Assembly: GCA_028287395.1 (NCBI GenBank)
Contig: JAQBPR010000251.1
Span: 1-55,294, forward strand
DNA length: 55,294 nt
DNA from: Bacilli bacterium
GTDB taxonomy: Bacteria > Bacillota > Bacilli > Paenibacillales > NBRC-103111
Direction: 5' to 3'
Below, one piece after another: positions 25,857-33,806 of this stretch. The translations under genes and the position numbers were made by a program. The notes beneath the pieces are model-generated. The model was not told where the DNA came from and did not search any database. It saw only the letters and a program-made list of their open reading frames with translations. Each line of letters opens with the position of its first letter. Position 1 is the stretch's first letter.

Positions 25857-27233
25857 ATGATGAACCGCGAGAAAATTTTGACGATTAAGGATTTAAATCG
25901 CTATATTAAAGCTATTTTGGAAAACGAAGATTTAGTACAGGATGTTTGGGTTCGCGGCGAAATTTCGAATTTCACCCATCATTCCAGCGGACATATGTAT
26001 TTTACATTGAAGGATGCGGATAGTAGAATTAAAAGTATTATGTTCGCAAAACAAAATCAACGATTGGCCTTTATGCCGCGGGAAGGAACTATGGTTCTTG
26101 CTCGCGGCAGCATATCTGTTTATGAGCGGGACGGTCAGTATCAATTTTACGTGACTGAGATGCAGCCGGACGGTGTGGGTGGTCTATATTTGGCCTACGA
26201 GCAATTAAAACGGAAGCTTGAAGCGGAAGGTTTGTTTGCAGCGGAGCGCAAAAAGCTGATTCCGCAGTTTCCTAAGGCTATTGGCGTCATTACTTCACCA
26301 ACAGGCGCTGCTGTCCGCGATATCATCATTACTTTACAACGCAGGTTTCCAACGGTTCCAATTCTGCTATATCCAGTGCTTGTACAAGGTACACAGTCAG
26401 CCCCTTCCATTGTTAAGGCTATTCAAATAATGAATGAGCGCTGTGAAGTCGATGTCCTCATTATTGGACGCGGAGGAGGATCGCTCGAAGAACTCTGGGC
26501 GTTTAACGAAGAGAGTGTAGCCCGTAGTATTTATGCTTCCATGATCCCGATTATTTCTGCGGTAGGTCATGAAACAGATTTTACAATCGCTGATTTTGTC
26601 GCTGACTTGCGAGCGGCAACACCTACGGCAGCGGCAGAGTTAGCCGTACCTCATCATTTGGAGCTTCGACAGCAGCTAGTTCAATATACTCAACGTTTGC
26701 ATAGAGGACTGTTTCAAGGCCTTCAAGCTAAACGTGAGCGGTTGGAAAGAGCAAAGCGTACACCTTTCTTGCAAAGTCCGCATAAACAGCTAATTCAGCC
26801 AACAGAGCGGCTGGATCGTTTGACGGAGCAGCTCCATTTTCGCATAAAAAGCTGTTTTGCCCGTGCAGAGCAAATGAAGATGAAGCTAGAGCAGCGATTA
26901 AGCGGGTTTAATCCGACGGAGCAAGCCATATATGCGAAAAGAAGAGCAGGGAATGCTCATCGGCAGCTGCTCCAAACGATGCAAACTCTGTTAAAAACGC
27001 AAAAATTTCGCTGGGATTCACAATTGCGCCAATTGGATGCCCTTAGTCCTTTGAAAGTAATGCAGCGCGGTTATAGTCTTGTTTATGACGAGAAAAAGCA
27101 GAAATTAATTAAATCCATCGCACAGGTACAATTAGGCGATGTAGTCAATATAGCTTTAAGGGACGGTCGAATCGACTGCCATGTCTGGGCGATGGAGGAG
27201 AAAGCGGATGGTCAAGGAAAAGGAAATAACTAA
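25857..27233 (+). CDS. xseA: Exodeoxyribonuclease VII large subunit
   Basis: A 458-residue ExoVII catalytic subunit, which degrades single-stranded DNA to oligonucleotides. The N-terminal OB fold contains VWVRGEISNFTHHSSGHMYFTLKD (in part). The catalytic domain has GVITSPTGAAVRDI, IIGRGGGSLEELWAFN and SAVGHETDFTIADFVAD. A long coiled coil follows (about 265-400), then a small C-terminal domain that binds XseB. It starts with ATGATG and overlaps xseB by 26 bases, ensuring coupled synthesis. Confidence 0.96.
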   Translation: MMNREKILTIKDLNRYIKAILENEDLVQDVWVRGEISNFTHHSSGHMYFTLKDADSRIKSIMFAKQNQRLAFMPREGTMVLARGSISVYERDGQYQFYVTEMQPDGVGGLYLAYEQLKRKLEAEGLFAAERKKLIPQFPKAIGVITSPTGAAVRDIIITLQRRFPTVPILLYPVLVQGTQSAPSIVKAIQIMNERCEVDVLIIGRGGGSLEELWAFNEESVARSIYASMIPIISAVGHETDFTIADFVADLRAATPTAAAELAVPHHLELRQQLVQYTQRLHRGLFQGLQAKRERLERAKRTPFLQSPHKQLIQPTERLDRLTEQLHFRIKSCFARAEQMKMKLEQRLSGFNPTEQAIYAKRRAGNAHRQLLQTMQTLLKTQKFRWDSQLRQLDALSPLKVMQRGYSLVYDEKKQKLIKSIAQVQLGDVVNIALRDGRIDCHVWAMEEKADGQGKGNN

Positions 27234-27459
27234 GCTTAGCTTTGAAGAAGCAATGGACCAGCTTGAACAATTGGTGGCGAAATTAGAGGATGGCGATGTG
27301 CCATTGGAGCAAGCGATTGATTTATTCCAAGAAGGGATGAAGCTGTCTCATTTGTGCAGCCAGAAGCTGGAGCAAGTAGAACGAAAGATCGAAATGCTTG
27401 TTGAGGAAAATGGGGCTTTGAGTAAAAAGCCTTTCATAAGTGCAGCAGAAGAAGCTTAG
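27208..27459 (+). CDS. xseB: Exodeoxyribonuclease VII small subunit
   Basis: An 83-residue helical-hairpin protein with the family signature SFEEAMDQLEQLVAKLEDGDVPLEQAIDLFQEGM (seen in part). Several copies decorate each XseA coiled coil and are needed for activity. The ATG at 27208 lies six to seven bases after GGAGGAGA inside the xseA end; the upstream ATG at 27181 in the same frame is not preceded by a ribosome binding site. A terminator hairpin follows. Confidence 0.94.
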   Translation: MVKEKEITKLSFEEAMDQLEQLVAKLEDGDVPLEQAIDLFQEGMKLSHLCSQKLEQVERKIEMLVEENGALSKKPFISAAEEA

Positions 27460-27480
27460 TAGAGCGTATCAAGGATAAAC

Positions 27481-27515
27481 AGCTACCCCGTCTTTTCAAG
27501 ACGGTAGCGTTTGTC
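27481..27515 (+). terminator. Terminator-like hairpin after xseB
   Basis: CCGTCTT and AAGACGG pair around TTC, extended by GCTAC and TAGC with a small bulge. The following GTTTGTCC is only weakly T-rich. Confidence 0.5.
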
Positions 27516-27522
27516 CGGATTT

Positions 27523-27673
27523 ATAAAGTGGTTAAGGGAAATGAAAGGGTGTGTCCGGTAAGTTTACGGGTTGCCTTTGAAAACGAGTTTCGACCTTTAT
27601 TTAATAAAGGAAACTTGTTTTCAAGAGCAACTGTAGGACACATTCTTCATGTACCGTAGCTATACTTTTTAAA
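27523..27673. repeat. Intergenic repeat family 1, copy D
   Basis: Outer arms ATGAAAGGGTGTGTCC (27541-27556) and GGACACATTCTTCAT (27637-27650) are inverted. Inner arms TTGAAAACGAGTTTC (27577-27591) and GAAACTTGTTTTCAA (27610-27624) match those of copy B. The right border GTACCGTAGC through ACTTTTTAAA matches copy C. No coding capacity. It lies between xseB and ispA. Confidence 0.7.
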
Positions 27674-27720
27674 TCTACTCTACATACTATGAACGAATGA
27701 ATGAAAAAGGGTGAGCAGCT

Positions 27721-28626
27721 TTGAGTATTCAATTTACAATAGCACAATATGTCGCGACACATGTAGCTGCGGTAGACAAGGAGCTAGAGCTTGCCATTCC
27801 CAAGCAATGGGATATACCTATTGCTTTGCGCGAGGCCATGCAATATTCTCTAATGGCTGGCGGCAAAAGGCTGCGTCCTATTTTTGTTATTGCTGCTGCT
27901 GAAGCATTAGGTGGAATGATTGATGCAGCCATGCCTATTGCTTGTGCTGTCGAAATGATTCATACCTATTCACTGATCCATGATGATCTTCCCGCTATGG
28001 ATAACGATGATTACCGCAGAGGTAAACCTACGAACCATAAGGTTTTTGGAGAAGCAATGGCAATTCTAGCTGGCGATGCCCTGTTGACTCAAGCGTTTTA
28101 TTGTGCTGCTCAAGTATTCCGAAATCCCGCTATTTCAGCTGAGCAAGCGTTGGCAATTATTGAAGAGCTAGCGATATTTTCCGGGGCAAAAGGCATGGTA
28201 GGCGGTCAAGCTGCTGATTCATTAGGGGAGCAAGGGATTACTCACTTGGAGGAGATGAATTATATTCATCGTCATAAAACGGGGGATTTGATCGTCTTTT
28301 CACTTAAATCGGGGGGACGGGTTGCTGGCGCAAGTGAAGAACAATTAAATGCGTTGGAACAATTTGGTTACCAAATTGGCTTGGCTTTTCAAATCCAGGA
28401 TGATATTTTGGACATAATAGGGGATGAGCAGAAGCTTGGAAAACCAATAAAGAGTGATGAAAAACAGCATAAAGTAACTTATCCTTACTTATTAGGATTA
28501 GAGGCCTCACAGGATAAAATAAAACAACTGACGTTAGAAGCCAAGGAAGCGATTGTCGCAGCGAATTTCCCTTATCCGGATCGATTGCTTCAGCTCGCGG
28601 ATTATCTTGTGAATCGAGATTCCTAA
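27721..28626 (+). CDS. ispA: Geranyl/farnesyl diphosphate synthase
   Basis: A 301-residue trans-isoprenyl diphosphate synthase that condenses isopentenyl with allylic diphosphates. The first aspartate-rich motif is DDLPAMDND (Asp88, Asp89), the second is FQIQDDILDIIGD. GGKRLRP is the conserved N-terminal substrate motif and GEQGITHLEE-KTGDL lies between. The start is a TTG at 27721 after AAGGGTGAG. Together with dxs downstream it places isoprenoid synthesis on both sides of the OLE RNA, the usual setting for that RNA. Confidence 0.95.
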   Translation: MSIQFTIAQYVATHVAAVDKELELAIPKQWDIPIALREAMQYSLMAGGKRLRPIFVIAAAEALGGMIDAAMPIACAVEMIHTYSLIHDDLPAMDNDDYRRGKPTNHKVFGEAMAILAGDALLTQAFYCAAQVFRNPAISAEQALAIIEELAIFSGAKGMVGGQAADSLGEQGITHLEEMNYIHRHKTGDLIVFSLKSGGRVAGASEEQLNALEQFGYQIGLAFQIQDDILDIIGDEQKLGKPIKSDEKQHKVTYPYLLGLEASQDKIKQLTLEAKEAIVAANFPYPDRLLQLADYLVNRDS

Positions 28627-28635
28627 CACTCTCCA

Positions 28636-28665
28636 TTGAGCATCATTTGCAACCTGTGCTATAAT
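28636..28665 (+). promoter_or_regulatory. Promoter of the large structured RNA
   Basis: TTGAGC (28636-28641) and a perfect TATAAT (28660-28665) are 18 bases apart, giving a start near 28672, ten bases after ispA ends plus the promoter itself. This fits independent transcription of the RNA, in addition to any read-through from ispA. Confidence 0.6.
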
Positions 28666-28671
28666 GATCCT

Positions 28672-29390
28672 AGTGTAGCTTGTGAGTGGTGCAGTATTCT
28701 AGTCAGTCTACCATTCCTGAAGGCGGGCCTAAAAATTCGCCAAAGGGCACATCGATGAAGTTCCTGGTGTTGGCTTTCGACGCCCAGTCGGGGGCTGATG
28801 CTGGGAGTTAAGGTAGTAGGGCGATCCACAATGGCATGTGGGCGTTGACCCTGCCTCCGCGGAGGCCCAAGTGCGTGGCTTTTGCGCCACCGTGCGCTCG
28901 GTTACGGCTTGGGGTATGAACCTGCAAATACGAGTCTCACCTGTATAATGCTATTATTCTTACTTAATCCATTATGCTAAAATGACTTGTGTGCAGCGTA
29001 GCCTGCCTTGAGTGAGTCAGAGGGGATTATAGATGGTAGGAGTTTGTTTTTTAGGCCAAAAAAACATTCGCTGGATGCTATATGAAATCTGTATTGCAAA
29101 AGAGGCTAAGGGATGGTTCAAGGGCTGTAGAGGAAAACTCCTAGACTGTTCACAATGTGAGGCTTTTTGGGGATTATAGTGTGGACTAAGTGGTAATCCA
29201 GTCTGATGAACGGTAACGCCATCAAGACGAGTATAAAGGGAAACCGCCCTTCCGGCAACGCTAGGGTGCTTGTTTGGGAAAACCTACTGGACCTAAGCCA
29301 CAGCGTTTACTCAAAAAGCTGCCACTCTCTCACAATACTGTTAACAGGCAACTTAGTTTGTTGCCAGTTACCAGTACTATTACATTACAG
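28672..29390 (+). ncRNA. ole: OLE RNA (ornate large extremophilic RNA)
   Basis: About 720 bases between ispA and oapA contain no credible ORF but many paired elements. Examples are GGTGTTG/CGACGCC (28766-28784), AGGG/CCCT (28818-28852), CCCAAG/CTTGGG (28866-28913), GCCTCCG/CGGAGGC (28853-28866), GTGGC/GCCAC (28875-28890) and GGATTA/TAATCC (29171-29199). Composition is GC-richer than the flanking genes in the 5' half. The gene for the OLE-associated membrane protein OapA follows at once and dxs overlaps that. Size, position and partner match OLE RNA, a membrane-associated RNA-protein particle that in Bacillus halodurans affects tolerance of cold, alcohols, Mg2+ and metabolic stress. The 5' end rests on the promoter; the 3' end is approximate. 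Confidence 0.87.
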
Positions 29391-29405
29391 GAGAAAGTGA
29401 ATTAA

Positions 29406-30041
29406 ATGAAATTCTCAATTAAAAATTCCTTACGTTGGAGTGTACTCATATCGCTGGTCACTTTCATTATGGCATGCGCATTTACAGTTGCCTCCACCAG
29501 TATATTGGATGGGGTTAGTTGGGGCATCGGCATGTTGATTGTGATTTTTTTGATTTTAATTGGGATATTTTTCGATATTCTGGGCTTAGCCGCGGCGGCA
29601 GCCAATGAAATTCCTTTTCACGGAATGGCTTCAGAAAAGGTAAACGGCTCGAAGCAAGCGATTTATATTGTACGCAACGCGGATCGATTTTCCAATTTTT
29701 GCAATGATGTGATTGGAGATATAACGAGCGTTATCAGCGGCGCAGCCGTAACGGTTGTCGTGATTAAGTTATTCTCAACCTTCGGAGCTGGAGATGAGCT
29801 GTTACGCACAGTAGTCACTGTCATATTTACGGCGGTTGTTTCAGCTTTAACGGTAGGTGGTAAAGCGATGGGAAAATCATTTGCGATCCATTATTCAACG
29901 CCTGTCGTTCTACTGATCGGCAAAATATTTTTCCATCTCGAACGAAGATTTCATATCCGAATCTTTAACCCCAAACGTAAATCTAAATCGCCCAACGGAA
30001 AGCGAGGGAAAAATCATGCTCGAAACAATCAATCAACCTAG
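29406..30041 (+). CDS. oapA: OLE-associated membrane protein OapA (DUF21-like)
   Basis: A 211-residue protein with four to five hydrophobic helices (about 12-30, 40-65, 105-125, 134-152, 163-178). The central hydrophilic segment [19 protein letters not shown] resembles the DUF21 region of CNNM-type transporters. The C-terminus is strongly basic ([15 protein letters not shown]), suited to binding RNA. OapA binds OLE RNA and brings it to the membrane. The ATG at 29406 follows AGGAGAA directly after the RNA, and the gene overlaps dxs by 26 bases, so RNA, protein and isoprenoid enzyme are likely on one transcript. Confidence 0.88.
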   Translation: MKFSIKNSLRWSVLISLVTFIMACAFTVASTSILDGVSWGIGMLIVIFLILIGIFFDILGLAAAAANEIPFHGMASEKVNGSKQAIYIVRNADRFSNFCNDVIGDITSVISGAAVTVVVIKLFSTFGAGDELLRTVVTVIFTAVVSALTVGGKAMGKSFAIHYSTPVVLLIGKIFFHLERRFHIRIFNPKRKSKSPNGKRGKNHARNNQST

Positions 30042-31899
30042 TGATTTGAAACAATTATCCGTTGCCGATTTGGAATTGCTTGCTGTTGAAATTCGTGCAT
30101 TTCTTATTGAAAAGCTTGCGGCTACTGGCGGTCATCTAGCGCCCAATTTAGGTGTTGTTGAGCTTACCCTTGCTTTGCATTATTTGTTCGACAGTCCGCA
30201 GGATAAATTTATTTTTGACGTAGGGCACCAAGCTTATGTACATAAGATGTTAACTGGACGGATGCATCTTTTCGATACTTTGCGTAAATATAAAGGATTG
30301 TGCGGTTTTCAAAAGCGCAAGGAAAGCGAGCATGATGTTTGGGAAGCCGGACATAGCAGTACTTCATTATCCGCTGCCATGGGTATGGCGATTGCACGCG
30401 ATTTGAAAGGTGAGCATCACAAGGTGATTCCCATCATTGGCGATGGATCAATGACCGGTGGAATGGCCTTTGAAGCGTTAAATCATATTGGTCATGAGAA
30501 GAAAAATTTAATGGTGATTCTCAACGACAATGAAATGTCGATTGCTCCGAATGTCGGCGCTTTGCACAATTATCTCGCAAAAATTCGTTCGGACAAACAT
30601 TATTTGAAGGCGAAGGAAGAACTGGACCATCTATTGAAAAAAATCCCGGCGATTGGCGGTACTTTAGCGAAAACTGCTGAACGGGTCAGACATAGCTTAA
30701 AATATTTATTGGTATCCGGCGTTTTGTTCGAGGAGCTTGGATTTACTTACTTTGGTCCTGTGGACGGCCATAACCTGCCGCAATTGATCGATACCTTGAA
30801 GCAGGCTGAAAAAGTAAATGGCCCTGTTATGGTTCATGTCGTTACCTTAAAAGGGAAAGGATATTCTCCGGCCGAAGAAAACTCCATGGTTTGGCACGGT
30901 CTTGGCACCTACAAGATCGAATCGGGTGAAGTGGTTAAATCAGTGGGACATCCCATGTACACCGATGTTTTTGGACAAACACTCATTGAACTGGCAGAGA
31001 AGGATGAACGTATCGTTGCGATTACACCGGCTATGCCAAGCGGCTCCGGATTAATTAAATTCGGGCAAAAATTTCCGCAGCGCATGATCGATGTCGGTAT
31101 TGCTGAACAGCATGCAGCTACGATGTGCGGAGCTTTGGCTTCCGAAGGAATGAAGCCTGTATTCGCCGTTTATTCTACTTTTTTACAAAGGGCTTATGAT
31201 CAAGTGGTTCATGACATTTGCCGGCAGAATTTGAATGTTGTTTTTGCGATTGATCGCGCAGGCTTTGTCGGTCCAGATGGGGAAACGCATCAAGGTATCT
31301 ATGATATTGCCTTTTTACGCCACATTCCCAATATGGTCGTGATGATGCCTAAAGATGAGAATGAGCTTCGCCATATGATGAAAACGGCATTGGATTACAA
31401 TGATGGCCCGATTGCGATCAGATATCCACGGATTAATGGAACGGGAGTTAAACAAGAACCTTTATTGTGGCCGCTTCCGATTGGTTTGTGGGAGGTTGTC
31501 CGAGAGGGAGAGAAAATCGCTGTACTGGCTGTTGGGCCAATGGTCCAAATAGCTGAAGAAGCGGCCGATCAGCTCAAGCTGCAAGGGATTCATCTTCATG
31601 TTGTGAATGCGAGGTTTATTAAACCACTGGACGAAGGTATGCTTTCGAAGCTAGCCAAGGATCGGATGAATATCATCACGATAGAAGAAGCGACTTTAAT
31701 GGGCGGCTTTGGAAGCGCCGTATTGGAATTTTATGCGCAAAAAGAAATCTATGGCATGCAAATTAAAACGTTAGGCATTCCCGATTATTTTGTTGAGCAT
31801 GGTACCATTAAAGAACAACGCGCGGAAGTCAATCTAACCGTAGAAAACCTGCTTCAGCAAATAAAAACCATGATGCCGCTTAAAAGACAGCGCGCTTAA
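30016..31899 (+). CDS. dxs: 1-deoxy-D-xylulose-5-phosphate synthase
   Basis: A 627-residue thiamine-diphosphate enzyme joining pyruvate and glyceraldehyde 3-phosphate, the entry to the MEP isoprenoid pathway. The N-terminal domain has the TPP-binding motif [16 protein letters not shown] with the Asn of [24 protein letters not shown] is the usual substrate-site motif. The pyrimidine domain has the acid Glu in [12 protein letters not shown] and [16 protein letters not shown] transketolase C domain ends the chain. The start lies inside oapA, with AAAGCGAGG upstream. Full length for Dxs. Confidence 0.97.
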   Translation: MLETINQPSDLKQLSVADLELLAVEIRAFLIEKLAATGGHLAPNLGVVELTLALHYLFDSPQDKFIFDVGHQAYVHKMLTGRMHLFDTLRKYKGLCGFQKRKESEHDVWEAGHSSTSLSAAMGMAIARDLKGEHHKVIPIIGDGSMTGGMAFEALNHIGHEKKNLMVILNDNEMSIAPNVGALHNYLAKIRSDKHYLKAKEELDHLLKKIPAIGGTLAKTAERVRHSLKYLLVSGVLFEELGFTYFGPVDGHNLPQLIDTLKQAEKVNGPVMVHVVTLKGKGYSPAEENSMVWHGLGTYKIESGEVVKSVGHPMYTDVFGQTLIELAEKDERIVAITPAMPSGSGLIKFGQKFPQRMIDVGIAEQHAATMCGALASEGMKPVFAVYSTFLQRAYDQVVHDICRQNLNVVFAIDRAGFVGPDGETHQGIYDIAFLRHIPNMVVMMPKDENELRHMMKTALDYNDGPIAIRYPRINGTGVKQEPLLWPLPIGLWEVVREGEKIAVLAVGPMVQIAEEAADQLKLQGIHLHVVNARFIKPLDEGMLSKLAKDRMNIITIEEATLMGGFGSAVLEFYAQKEIYGMQIKTLGIPDYFVEHGTIKEQRAEVNLTVENLLQQIKTMMPLKRQRA

Positions 31900-31915
31900 A
31901 CGATGAGGAGCAAAT

Positions 31916-32776
31916 ATGTCATCCCCCAAAGAGCGCATAGATATATTGTTAGTCGAGCAAGGCTTTTTTGAAAGTCGGGAGAAAGCTAAAGCATCGATTA
32001 TGGCAGGACTTGTTTTTGCAAATGAAGAGCGGATAGAAAAGCCGGGAATGAAGCTGGCTCGGGATTCACGAATCACTGTAAAAGGCGCATTGCATCCCTA
32101 TGTCAGTCGCGGCGGTTTAAAGCTTGAAAAAGCATTGCGTCATTTTTCACTTCAAGTTCAGGACCTGATTATGCTGGATATTGGCGCATCCACAGGCGGT
32201 TTTACTGATTGTGCCTTACAGAATGGCGCCGCCTCAGTTATTGCCATAGATGTCGGGTACAATCAATTGGATTGGTCTTTGCGCAATGATCCGCGAGTGC
32301 ATGTGATGGAACGGACAAACTTTCGTTTTTTGCAGTCAGCAGATTTATTGGGTATAACGCCTACTTTTGCAACGATCGATGTATCCTTTATTTCACTAAA
32401 GCTGATTCTTCCGCCATTGAAAGCATTATTCGTTTCAGGAGGCAAGGTGATCGCTTTAATCAAGCCGCAATTTGAAGCGGGTCGAGAAAAGGTTGGCAAA
32501 TCAGGTGTTATTCGCGAGCCGGCTGTACATCGTGAAGTATTGCAGAAGGTGTTGGGCTTTGCAGCGGAGCAAGGATTTGATTTACAAGGCTTGACGTTTT
32601 CGCCGATTACGGGCGGTGAAGGGAATATTGAGTTTTTAGCTTATTGGACTGTAAATGAGGCTTCGACAGCTGAATTGGCGATGAATTCCACATTGAATGC
32701 CCGCTGGTTAACGGCGATTGACGATATTGTACTTGAGGCGACACAAACTTTTAAAAGTCCGAATAAATATAAATAG
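31916..32776 (+). CDS. tlyA: TlyA family rRNA (cytidine-2'-O)-methyltransferase
   Basis: A 286-residue protein with an N-terminal S4 RNA-binding domain (about 5-65, RIDILLVEQGFFESREKAKA) and an FtsJ-like SAM methyltransferase domain. The SAM motif is LDIGASTGGFTDCAL, followed by VDVGYNQLDW and IDVSFISLKLILPPL. Catalytic residues of the KDKE type are consistent with KPQFEAGREKVGK. TlyA of actinobacteria methylates 16S and 23S rRNA and confers capreomycin sensitivity; the Bacillus homologue is YqxC. It lies in the conserved dxs-tlyA-argR-recN order. Confidence 0.93.
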   Translation: MSSPKERIDILLVEQGFFESREKAKASIMAGLVFANEERIEKPGMKLARDSRITVKGALHPYVSRGGLKLEKALRHFSLQVQDLIMLDIGASTGGFTDCALQNGAASVIAIDVGYNQLDWSLRNDPRVHVMERTNFRFLQSADLLGITPTFATIDVSFISLKLILPPLKALFVSGGKVIALIKPQFEAGREKVGKSGVIREPAVHREVLQKVLGFAAEQGFDLQGLTFSPITGGEGNIEFLAYWTVNEASTAELAMNSTLNARWLTAIDDIVLEATQTFKSPNKYK

Positions 32777-32787
32777 GATTAGCTTCG

Positions 32788-32818
32788 ACCGCGAAAGGGA
32801 TTTCTTGCGGTTTTTTAT
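32788..32818 (+). terminator. Terminator after tlyA
   Basis: ACCGC and GCGGT, with inner GAAA/TTTC pairing and a two-base bulge, are followed by six T residues. Confidence 0.7.
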
Positions 32819-32875
32819 TTGTTTGAAAAAAGGGATTTATGTAAATAAAAGCGAAGTATAGTGTGAGGTGATTCG

Positions 32876-33328
32876 ATGCAAGCAGGTGATAATTTTGTCC
32901 TTCTGCTGTTGATTGCTATACTATTAATAGTTGTTTTTTTGGGACTGCGCCGTTGGTTAATGAAACCTTTGAGCTCACCATGGAGTCTGACTCCCGATGA
33001 TGAAATCCCGATCACTGAAGCCGTTGCCTTATTGGAAGATGCGGGCTATGAAGTTATGACATTGAAAAGAAAAGTGCCGATAACAATCCTGATTAACGAT
33101 ATGGAAGAGCTGGAAAGCCGGTTCTTTGTAGACCATTTTGTCAAAAGCGGCGAGGAATGGTATGTCGTTAGAATAGCTCGCTCACGTAAGCCTTTGGAGA
33201 TGACGGGCAGTTCGATCCGCGATCATCTTCTGCCTTATCAATTATTATATCCCAAAGCAAGCGGTGTGCTTTATGTCGATGTCAATGTACGAAACATAGT
33301 GAAAATCGAATTTCAAATAGATTTATAA
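32876..33328 (+). CDS. Membrane-anchored protein of unknown function
   Basis: A 150-residue protein with a single N-terminal membrane helix (about 7-25) followed by RRWLMKP and a soluble alpha/beta domain of about 120 residues. The segment [24 protein letters not shown] looks like a helix-strand unit and [18 protein letters not shown] closes the domain. No catalytic motif is apparent and I do not recognise a named family. The gene sits between tlyA and argR, where many Bacillus relatives have no gene or a different one. The ATG at 32876 follows GTGAGGTGATTCG. Confidence 0.75.
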   Translation: MQAGDNFVLLLLIAILLIVVFLGLRRWLMKPLSSPWSLTPDDEIPITEAVALLEDAGYEVMTLKRKVPITILINDMEELESRFFVDHFVKSGEEWYVVRIARSRKPLEMTGSSIRDHLLPYQLLYPKASGVLYVDVNVRNIVKIEFQIDL

Positions 33329-33344
33329 AGGGGCGCGTCTAACG

Positions 33345-33794
33345 ATGAAAGGCCAAAGGCATATCAAGATACGTGAAATTTTAGCCAATCAAGAAGTGGA
33401 GACACAGGATGACTTAGTGAACGCATTGCGAAATGCAGGCTTTCAGGTCACGCAAGCAACGGTGTCGCGAGATATTAAAGACTTGCATCTTATTAAGACT
33501 CCCTTGGATAACGGCAGCTATAAATATTCGCTGCCGTCAGAACAGCGATTTAATCCGCAATTAAGGCTTAAGCGTGCTTTAACCGATCACTTTTCCAGTA
33601 TTGATTATGCGGAGAATTTGGTTGTTTTAAAATGTATGCCGGGTACGGCTAATGCAATTGGATCGATTATGGACAATATGGAATGGAATGAAGTGATGGG
33701 AACGATCTGCGGAGATGACACCATTCTAATTATCTGTCGAACTAAAGAACACAGCACTTCGGTGGTAAACCAAATTTTAGCGATGATTAGTTGA
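33345..33794 (+). CDS. argR: Arginine repressor ArgR/AhrC
   Basis: A 149-residue ArgR. The N-terminal winged helix (about 1-70) contains [20 protein letters not shown] and the recognition region [15 protein letters not shown]. The C-terminal hexamerisation and arginine-binding domain has [14 protein letters not shown] and [10 protein letters not shown], the latter with the ligand-contacting Asp pair region. It represses arginine synthesis and activates catabolism. In Bacillus ahrC also precedes recN. The ATG at 33345 follows AAAGGGGCG. Confidence 0.96.
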   Translation: MKGQRHIKIREILANQEVETQDDLVNALRNAGFQVTQATVSRDIKDLHLIKTPLDNGSYKYSLPSEQRFNPQLRLKRALTDHFSSIDYAENLVVLKCMPGTANAIGSIMDNMEWNEVMGTICGDDTILIICRTKEHSTSVVNQILAMIS

Positions 33795-33806
33795 TGGGGT
33801 GAAGCG

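Noticed and set aside
28944-28949. TATAAT inside the OLE RNA as a second promoter
   Set aside because: No acceptable -35 lies 16-18 bases upstream, and the position is in the middle of the RNA.
29206-29400. 64-codon frame inside the large structured RNA
   Set aside because: It crosses conserved-looking helices, lacks a ribosome binding site and has no protein-like sequence. The ncRNA reading explains the region.
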